Shown one piece after another: positions 57,102-64,000 of a DNA stretch of 64,000 bases (positions within the stretch are counted from its first letter, which is position 1; each line of letters starts with the position of its first letter). Source of the DNA: Cryptomeria japonica (lineage: Eukaryota; Streptophyta; Pinopsida; Cupressales; Cupressaceae); assembly GCF_030272615.1 (NCBI RefSeq), contig NC_081411.1, positions 156,634,971 to 156,698,970 on the forward strand, read 5' to 3'. The notes under the pieces were generated by a model. That model worked only from the letters and a program-made list of their open reading frames with translations, did no database searches and was not told the DNA's origin. The position numbers and the translations under genes are program-made.

Positions 57102-58536
57102 TGTCACAACCCTCCTTTATCACTTTTTATTTAAATACAATTCTATTATATTTTTGGTTAAGCTATTTAAATGATTGAATAAATGTTATAAAAGAATAAA
57201 ATGAATACACACACACACACTTGGAGAATATAATTCAAAAGGCATTATTTTTATTTATTTATTTTCCACTCCTAATTATGGCACATGTTGTAGGAAGAAT
57301 AAGAAGCTTCTAGATGAATCTCCACCACCTTGCATGTAACTCCCCCACTAAGCTTAATCAATTTGCATGAGTCCAATATTGGAAAAGAATCTCTTTTTTT
57401 AATTAAATTTTCTAGATAGTGGAATAGAGGGATTTTTCTTATAAATGATATGCAAGTTTTCAAAAATGGGAGTTGGTTTATTCCTTGAAGAAATCATTTT
57501 CTCAAGTAATTGTTTTGGTAGTCATATTTCATTTTGGAGAATAGCTAAGGTTGCTTTGGAGAAATTTTTCCAAGATTGAAGGATCAAGGGAGGCTAATTG
57601 AAGGATTCATAGGGGATTCTACATCAATTGCGAGTATCCAGGTTCTTTTAATTTAGTTTTATTTTATTTTGAATCATGCATCTTATTCTTGCTGCCAAAT
57701 TAGATTAGTAAAAATATTGTTTCAATTCCTTGCTGAGAATTAGATTAGATCAATCTTGTTTCAATTCCTTGATGAGAATTAGATCAATTTGTTTCAATTC
57801 CTTGCTGAGTATTAGATTAGTAAAAGAAAAAAAAAGAATCTTGTTTCAATTCCTTGCTGAGAATTAGATTAGATCAATCTTGTTTCAATTCCTTGATGAG
57901 AATTAGATCAATTTGTTTCAATTCCTTGCTAAGTATTAGATTAGTAAAAGGAAAAAAAAGAATATTGTTTCAATTCCTTGCTGAGAATTAGATTTAGATC
58001 AATCTTGTTTCAATTCCTTGATGAGAATTAGATAAATTTGTTTCAATTCCTTGCTAAGTATTAGATTAGTAAAAGAAAAAAAAAGAATCTTGTTTCAATT
58101 CCTTGCAGAGAATTAGATTAGATCAATCTTTATTTCCTCTCTCTAATTCATCTCTCTGGTTTTTCGAATGGAAATCTGAATCTCATTCTTTAAAAAAATC
58201 TCTCTGTGAATAATAGTTGAATCAAACTCTCTCTGTGAATATCAGCTGAAATTGGAGAATATATCTCCCTGTGAGTATTAGTTGAATAAGATCTCTCTAT
58301 GGATATTAGTTGAATAAGATCTCTCTGTGAAAATTTAGCTGAATAAAATCTTCCTGTGAATACTAGAAATAAACTCTCCCTCTTTATAAATATTAACCTC
58401 TTGTTTATTGTAAAATCAATCTAAAACATTTGTTTGATTATCTATTTTATTCATGTTCTTATTTTCATAAATAAATTCTTTGTTTGTTTATATATATCAT
58501 TAAGTAATTGGGAATGTAAAACCATATATATATATA

Positions 58537-58572
<36 letters not shown>

Positions 58573-59731
58573 TTTTATTTCAATGTTAAAATATATTAAT
58601 GTTGCAAGCAATGGCACGGTCTTCGAAAATCATTCGAATGAATAATGGAGGCGTGCAGGGGGTGGCAGTTATTGTACCTACCAGGGGCAGTGGTACCCCC
58701 CACTACCCCTATGGTCACTGTCACGGTAGTGGGCCGCAAGGGGAGTGGAGGGGCCCCACGGGTGTCCCCTCAACCCCGCGGGACTGCGCATGCAGGACCG
58801 CAGGGGTGATGGGACCCGTGGCCCCCACCCCCCCCTATTTATTATTAAACACAAACAATTCCCCTATTCTTTTTTGTTTTTATATTTATTTAGTTTTTTT
58901 TTTAATATAAATGTATAAAAATACAATTTAGAAATAATATATAAATTGCAATTTAGAAATTGTTAATTTTATTTTTTTTTCTTAGTATAAACTTTAAGCT
59001 ATTAAATTAACTTAGAAAAATTTATAAATATTGGAGATTATTGAGTAGTAAATTCATGATTAACTTATCTATAGTAAATTTATACTTGCAAATTATATTA
59101 TATCAAATGTTATAATTAGAATCATTTGATCTATTAAGAGTCCATTGGAGGCACTTAGTTGACATTTAGCAAATAATTCACATTAATATGATTTTAATCA
59201 AATGCCTAAATTTAATCGCTATTTTTGGATTGCTTAATCATGTATGCAAGTTACACTATTCTTATAACATGCAAATTACTTATAGATTAATTACATCTAT
59301 TGACGTTTTCATCTCCATGCAAGAACACATGTAATTATTAATATGCAAGTTTCATGATGGTTATTGTTATGCAAGTTATATTTCAAGTAGTTATTTCAAT
59401 TAATTAAATTTTGCGGCGCTCAATTAGTAATTGTTTTCAAGTATGATGTTTTCATTGCTCGTAGTTAGAAAACTAAATAAAGGAAGATGGAAACCAAAAC
59501 TAGTAGCGTTCGGTATATACGGTGCCTCTGGGTCACACTTACGGGTAATGTCGTCGTGTTGAACTACTGCGCTTAACGCCTAATAAAGCTACATCAGTGA
59601 CGTCTATGGCATCATCCCTATAAATCATCGAGGAGTAATAAGGGACACTTGGAAGTTAAAAATCCAAGGGGCGGGTAATCCCCCTTGGATCGATAATATA
59701 ATAAGATAATCTTTAAATGATTCTACATCCG
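57102..59731 (+). mobile_element. 3' LTR of Gypsy-7, clipped
   Basis: Parallel to the 5' LTR up to GATTCTACATCCG. The remaining bases of the 5' LTR (TTGAGTTAATTAAGG ... TTATTACA) are missing and Copia-8 LTR sequence starts. Its TA run is longer than in the 5' LTR. Confidence 0.9.
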
Positions 59732-60398
59732 TAAATTGTAAGATCCTCTAACTAGGTGCAACTTTCAGAATAAATGTTGTAAAATCCTTTAGCAAAGTAG
59801 ATCTAATAGATCTTGTTACTCCTAACAGGGTATGCTATCAGAAATAGCTAAAATGTATCTCTAAGCCGAGCATTCTTTATTATTGCAGTAGTGAAGTTGT
59901 GGGTGCCATCCCCACAACAGTTTTTCTCTCTAACCAAGAGTTTCTGCATAACCAAAATATATGTGTTATGGAGTGAATCATGTATGATTGTTATTTATAA
60001 ATTGTAAAGCTCTAACTAGGTGCAGCTTTTAGAATAAATGTTGTAAAATCCTTTAGCAAAGTAGATCTAATAGATCTTGTTACTCCTAACAGGGTATGCT
60101 ATCAGAAATAGCTAAAATTTATCTCTAACCGAGCATTCTTTATTTTTGTAGTAGTGAAGCTATGGGTGTCATCCCTACCACAGTTTTTCTCTCTAACCAA
60201 GAGTTTTTGCGTAACCAAAATATATGTGTTATGGAGTGAATCATGTATGATTGTTATCTATTTGTTTGTAACTTTTATTTTATGTTATTGCACTATTTTG
60301 TTTATGCATAATAGTAAAGTTATTATTGAAGAAAAGTTTTGGAGTACTGATTCACCCCTCCCCTCTTAGTATATTAGCTTTCCATATTGGGCCTAACA
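59732..60398 (+). mobile_element. 5' LTR of Copia-8, truncated and partly duplicated
   Basis: Only the 3' part of the LTR is present, ending GCCTAACA two bases before the primer-binding site. It contains a 266-bp tandem duplication: AAATTGTAAG starts at 59733 and again at 59999. Each unit holds mini stem-loops (AGATC-TAATA-GATCT, ACTC-CTAACA-GGGT) like those of Copia-3 and Copia-4, and a GTGGGTGCCATCCCCAC hairpin. Confidence 0.8.
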
Positions 60399-60400
60399 AT

Positions 60401-60412
60401 TGGTATCAGAGC
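60401..60412 (+). other. primer-binding site of Copia-8
   Basis: TGGTATCAGAGC two bases after the LTR end. Confidence 0.9.
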
Positions 60413-60474
60413 TTGAATCTTGAAAAGAGTTTAAATACCTAAAGAGAAAGATCTTATCAATTGAAGGCTATAAA

Positions 60475-61811
60475 CAATCTTGGAGGATTGTGTATCTGCA
60501 AGAAGAGTTGGATCATGCTAATCAAGTGATTGCAGACATGCAAAGGCAAATGCAAAAATCTCTAAAAGTAAGAAGAAGATTATCTAATGACTTTGCAGGA
60601 TTCTCAAGAGTTAGTGGAACAAATTGAGACATCATCTGAGAATAGTATATCTGAAGAAATTGAAGAAATGATTGGATTATTGAAAGAAATTCAAAGCATT
60701 GGCTAATCAACTAAAAGCAATGAAAACAGAACATGAACATTTCAGTACACAGATGACTGAAAATCTAGATGCATTAAGGACAATAGAGGATAAAGCAAGA
60801 GATATACAAAGAGAGAAACAACAACTTGAAGTCTTAGTATCTGATAAGAATGATGAAATCACAAGGTTAACTAGGATTCAACAAAATATGATAGATCAAC
60901 TAGGTTATGCACATCATGAAGCAATTCTGAAGAATGATGAAAATCAAGCATTAAAACTTGATGTATCAAGGTTGACCAATGAACTTGAAATAGAGAAGAA
61001 ATCCAAAGAAACATTGAAGAAGAGTTATGAAGCATCAAAGATGTTGGATGAGCAACTGAATACAAGAAGACCCAACAAAGATGCAGGACTCGGTTACAAA
61101 GGAAAAGAATCTACCGAGAAAGGAATTCATACTACCGAGAGAGGAGAATAATCAAAGCAAGCTGGAAACAAGAATAACATCAAAAGAAAGAAGCCTATTT
61201 GCTACTACTGTGGAAATCAAGGTCATACTGCCAACATATGCCAAATCAGAAAAGGTAAGCAACCGAATATCACTAAGTCCAATGATTATTGTTACAATTG
61301 CAATAAATATGGTCACACATCTAATCAATGTAGGACAAAGTCTGTTAACAATTATCAGAAGGCAAAATTCAAAGGGTTTTGTATAAACTGCAATAGATTT
61401 GGACATAGTACCGAGAAGTGTTGGCTTAAGAAAAAGAACTACATGTGGTCTGCACACCGAGCAAACACTAGAGGTTACCAAACTCACACAAATCCTTACC
61501 GATAATATGCAGCAGTACCATGGGATTACAATACAAGGATATGGTGCGAATGTTGTGGAAGATATGGAAATATTAGTGCCAACAGTTTTATAAGGTTTGG
61601 AATGAGCAATTGAAGATCATGGAGAAATCCTGGTATGGCATCTTTTCATTGTCACAAAGTTGGACACTTGGCTGGAGATTGCAGAGATCAACCTAGAGGA
61701 GAGACTGAAGAGATAAAAGAAAAATTAAAGGTGATTTGGAAAAAGAAGGAATTTGTGTCAAATGAAGAAAGCACCTTACCTACCAAGTTAGGTGCACCTA
61801 TTCCAAATTAA
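60475..61811 (+). pseudogene. Copia-8 gag: coiled coil and several zinc knuckles
   Basis: Reads, with frame changes near 60590 and 60700, as a long helical coiled-coil protein (LQEELDHANQVIADMQRQMQ; TRLTRIQQNMIDQLGYAHHE; LTNELEIEKKSKETLKKSYE). It continues through GLGYKGKESTEK to three intact zinc knuckles: CYYCGNQGHTANIC, CYNCNKYGHTSNQC and CINCNRFGHSTEKC. A broken fourth, CECCGRYGNISANS, and a shorter fifth, CHKVGHLAGDC, follow. Stops lie at 61149, near 61503 and near 61611. Five knuckles are unusual for a copia gag, which normally has one or two. The frame ends at 61811 and no protease or integrase follows. Confidence 0.75.
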
Positions 61812-62357
61812 TCAGCAAAGGTATGAAGGGACTGCATTCTTAGAAGGTTAAAATCATAACAGTTCCTATTCTATTATGTACTAAATTCAAAATCTGCATA
61901 GTTAAGATGCATTAGTAAGTTTGAAATTCAATCAAAAGTACTTTACAGGAAACCTGTCAAGTCGGTGAATATAGGAAGCCTGTCAAGTCAGTAAATGAAG
62001 ATAATTTGGTTACTCAATTAAAACAAAAAAAAAGAGAATAAATCGGTTAAAGGTGAACCGAGTGCATTTAATGTTTTGACCTAACCCGCACGGAGCCCGA
62101 TAAGGTATTTTGTGTACTTAAAGGTATTTTCGCGGTCATTTTCATTCACAAATTTTTCAAGAGAGAAAAACAAAGCGAATCAAGGTGATCAAACCTCATT
62201 CAAAGAGAATCCAAGGTATTTACATCAATATCATCACACTGTTAAGCTAGTTTACCGATCTTATCAAATTGCTATTATCTGCTGAGTGTGAAGGGCCTGC
62301 CATTTGTAAACCGTCAAACCCTAAGGATAGTTTGCTAGTTTTATCTGAAATTTACAA
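61812..62357 (+). other. spacer between gag and accessory ORF
   Basis: No coding signal. A 26-bp tandem duplication (GGAAACCTGTCAAGTCGG / GGAAGCCTGTCAAGTCAG) starts at 61948 and 61974. The last 250 bp, pyrimidine- and A-rich with AAGAGAGAAAAACAAAG, look like a 5' untranslated region leading to ATG 62358. Confidence 0.4.
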
Positions 62358-64000
62358 ATGGCACCCAAGATCCAAGATCCCATAGTTGTCAAGAATGTAG
62401 AGAAGCCCTCACTGAAATACTCTTTGACTCCTAAAGTTGCCTCTAAACCGGATGACAAAACTTCCTTTTCACTCATCCTGGATCAAGTCTTGTTAGTCGA
62501 AGATGTTAGATTCTTCACCAAATGTCGTGTTGAAGAACTTGGTCATATTGAGATAAGTGACACATATGATGAGCTATGTAACAATGGCAAAATGGATAGC
62601 AAGTACGAGCATATCAAAATCAAGGGACTAACTGAAGCCCTAACCTATCCCCATGTGTTCAAACCCAAGTGGGTTAAGTTTGTTTTGAGCAAAGTTAATG
62701 ATGATTTCATGTGGCTAGAGGAGAAACCATTCAAAATCACTAAGGAAATCATTCATGTGATCACCGGTTATCCTATCTATGATCATGCATGAGCATAGAA
62801 GATGATATCACAGAAGGAGTTAATCAGTTTAACTAGAGTAGAATCTGATTACCGAGGACTGAAATTGAACAATGTCACTGATGCAGAACTTAAGTTTGCA
62901 ATTAGAGTAATTGGTTACTGTTTCTTCCATTCAACAAGGGAAAACAGTGTACCCTGTGCAGCAGTTGACTTAGCCTATAAAATAGTGAAAAAGGGAATGA
63001 AAGTTGATTTATGTGAAGTGTTATTGAAAAACTTTTTTGAGAACCTGAACACAATAAGGAAGCCGAAGAAGAACAACTCGGCAAATACACTGAAGTTTGC
63101 TTCACTTCTTGTATGCATGTTTTTCTACTTTGAGAAATTCTTTCCATCAGTCGGTAAAGTAGTTTGGGAGCTACACCGACCGATCACCCATCAAATTAAT
63201 TACTTTATTAAGAAATTGGGAGATAATTTCAATGATATAATGGATGATTATTTCAGCAAATTTTGAAGAGAAGATGCACAACAGGTACCGGATTCCACCC
63301 CAGCTGGTAGAGAAATATAAGGATGATATATGCTTTGAGGTAGACAGCGATTACTGTTATGTGAATGTTGTGGAACCAAGGTCTTAATCTTTGCCACCAA
63401 TGGGTTATGAGATTTACTATGATATCACACAACAATAAATTGATGCATTTATTACATTGCCAAGGCATGCTACCGAACTGAGATATGGAACTTATGAAGA
63501 AGTTAAGGAAAAGGTAAAAATGAGCATTGTAGTACCCAAAGCTACAAGAAAGGCTACAAAGATGATTAAGGCATTATCTGAGAAATTCGGAGAAGAATCT
63601 TCCTCCACACCTATCAAAGGTACTCTTACCATCACCGAAGACGAATCATAAGCTCAAGAGGAAACAATAACATTAAGCGTTGAACTGCCTAAGGTTAAAG
63701 TATTGAAAAGAAAGAAACAAGACATTTCAAAGGCCCTACCGACTCCTCCAACAAAGAAGCCTAATACAAGAGCATCAGCAGCATCACCGAGTAAGAAACA
63801 AAAGAGTGTTACTGTTCCCAAGGTAACCAAGACCTACAAGAAATCTACTCGGAGACTCATTTTGGCAAAAGAGTCTAGTGATACGGAATCTGAGGATGCC
63901 AACAAATTCCAAATTGTCAAAAGCAAGAAGGTAAATATACATAGTGTTGAAAACTTTTGTGCAAATCTAAAAGAATATGGTGGATTTGGTTCCTTTAGAT
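62358..64000 (+). pseudogene. accessory ORF of unknown family, 3' end outside window
   Basis: Starts MAPKIQDPIVVKNVEKPSLK and reads as one protein of more than 530 codons once damage is discounted. A globular first half has VEDVRFFTKCRVEELGHIEI, FKPKWVKFVLSKV, ITKEIIHVITGYPIYDHA, LKLNNVTDAELKFAIRVIGY and SLLVCMFFYFEKFFPSVGKV. The second part has LRYGTYEEVKEKVKMSIV. A lysine-rich tail follows (VLKRKKQDISKALPTPPTKK, SPSKKQKSVTVPKVTKTYKK) that looks nuclear or nucleic-acid binding. Damage: TGA and TAG near 62790-62798 (where CGA and CAG would fit), one extra T in TTTTG at about 63262, and stops near 63386, 63437 and 63650. I do not recognise the family. It may be an extra gene carried by Copia-8 or part of an unrelated element. 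Confidence 0.6.

Larger units (their letters stand above)
51090..59731 (+). mobile_element. Gypsy-7, Ty3/gypsy chromovirus with deleted gag
   Basis: 8.6-kb element. 5' LTR 51090-53718, primer-binding site 53721, pol with chromodomain, polypurine tract at 57089 and 3' LTR from 57102. It lacks gag and the protease active site, and the last bases of its 3' LTR are gone. The LTRs differ at several percent by eye. The chromodomain and domain order (RT before integrase) place it among the chromoviruses, probably near Tekay/Del. Confidence 0.92.

Overview
This is plant nuclear DNA made almost entirely of nested and decayed retrotransposons. I see no intact host gene. The pointers to a seed plant are Ty1/copia and Ty3/gypsy chromodomain polyproteins, primer-binding sites matching plant initiator Met-tRNA (TGGTATCAGAGC), plant-type LINEs and a plant mobile domain pseudogene. 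The density of old, mutually interrupted elements and the AT-rich spacers suggest a very large genome, most likely a gymnosperm such as a conifer. That last step is inference.

Layout. 1-1268 is the 3' end of copia element Copia-1 (+). 1671-3690 (-) is a dead plant-mobile-domain gene, followed by a 20-nt-period motif array (3965-4274). 4855-7100 holds two diverged LTR-like segments facing each other across a palindrome. 7616-9404 (-) is a copia gag and LTR relic, Copia-2. 9565-10860 and 18128-19412 are two copies of one segment (LINE RNase H fragment, part of a 337-bp repeat, start of a copia LTR) that flank Copia-3 (+, 10861-18127). Copia-4 (-, 19321-27062) sits inside the 337-bp repeats. 29290-34259 (-) is a decayed LINE. 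34800-35437 (-) is the gag of an old element, Copia-5, whose LTR was hit by Copia-6 (-, 35443-43047). Copia-6 is the youngest element here: two 514-bp LTRs with 2 differences by eye, target duplication ATACT, one nonsense codon and one gag/pol frame change. 43053-51089 is AT-rich and gene-poor, with a hairpin tandem array, a gypsy LTR relic, a large microsatellite and a LINE 5' end. Gypsy-7 (+, 51090-59731) has 2.6-kb LTRs and a chromovirus pol, but has lost gag and the protease active site. 59732-64000 is Copia-8 (+): a truncated LTR, a coiled-coil and multi-zinc-knuckle gag, then an unrecognised accessory ORF that runs off the window.

Most notable signals. (1) The LTRs of Copia-3, Copia-4 and Copia-8 carry arrays of tiny stem-loops, typically 5-bp stem, 6-nt loop, 5-bp stem, with loop consensus YTARCW and changing but still paired stems. 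(2) In Copia-3, 16 of 17 premature stops are TAG, the signature of C-to-T decay at methylated CAG. (3) Copia-6 has a 2.4-kb leader with four 21-bp CUUG-type hairpins. (4) Copia-3 and Gypsy-7 both have 3' LTRs that lost their last bases at rearrangement junctions. (5) The accessory ORF of Copia-8 has no pol beside it and a lysine-rich tail.
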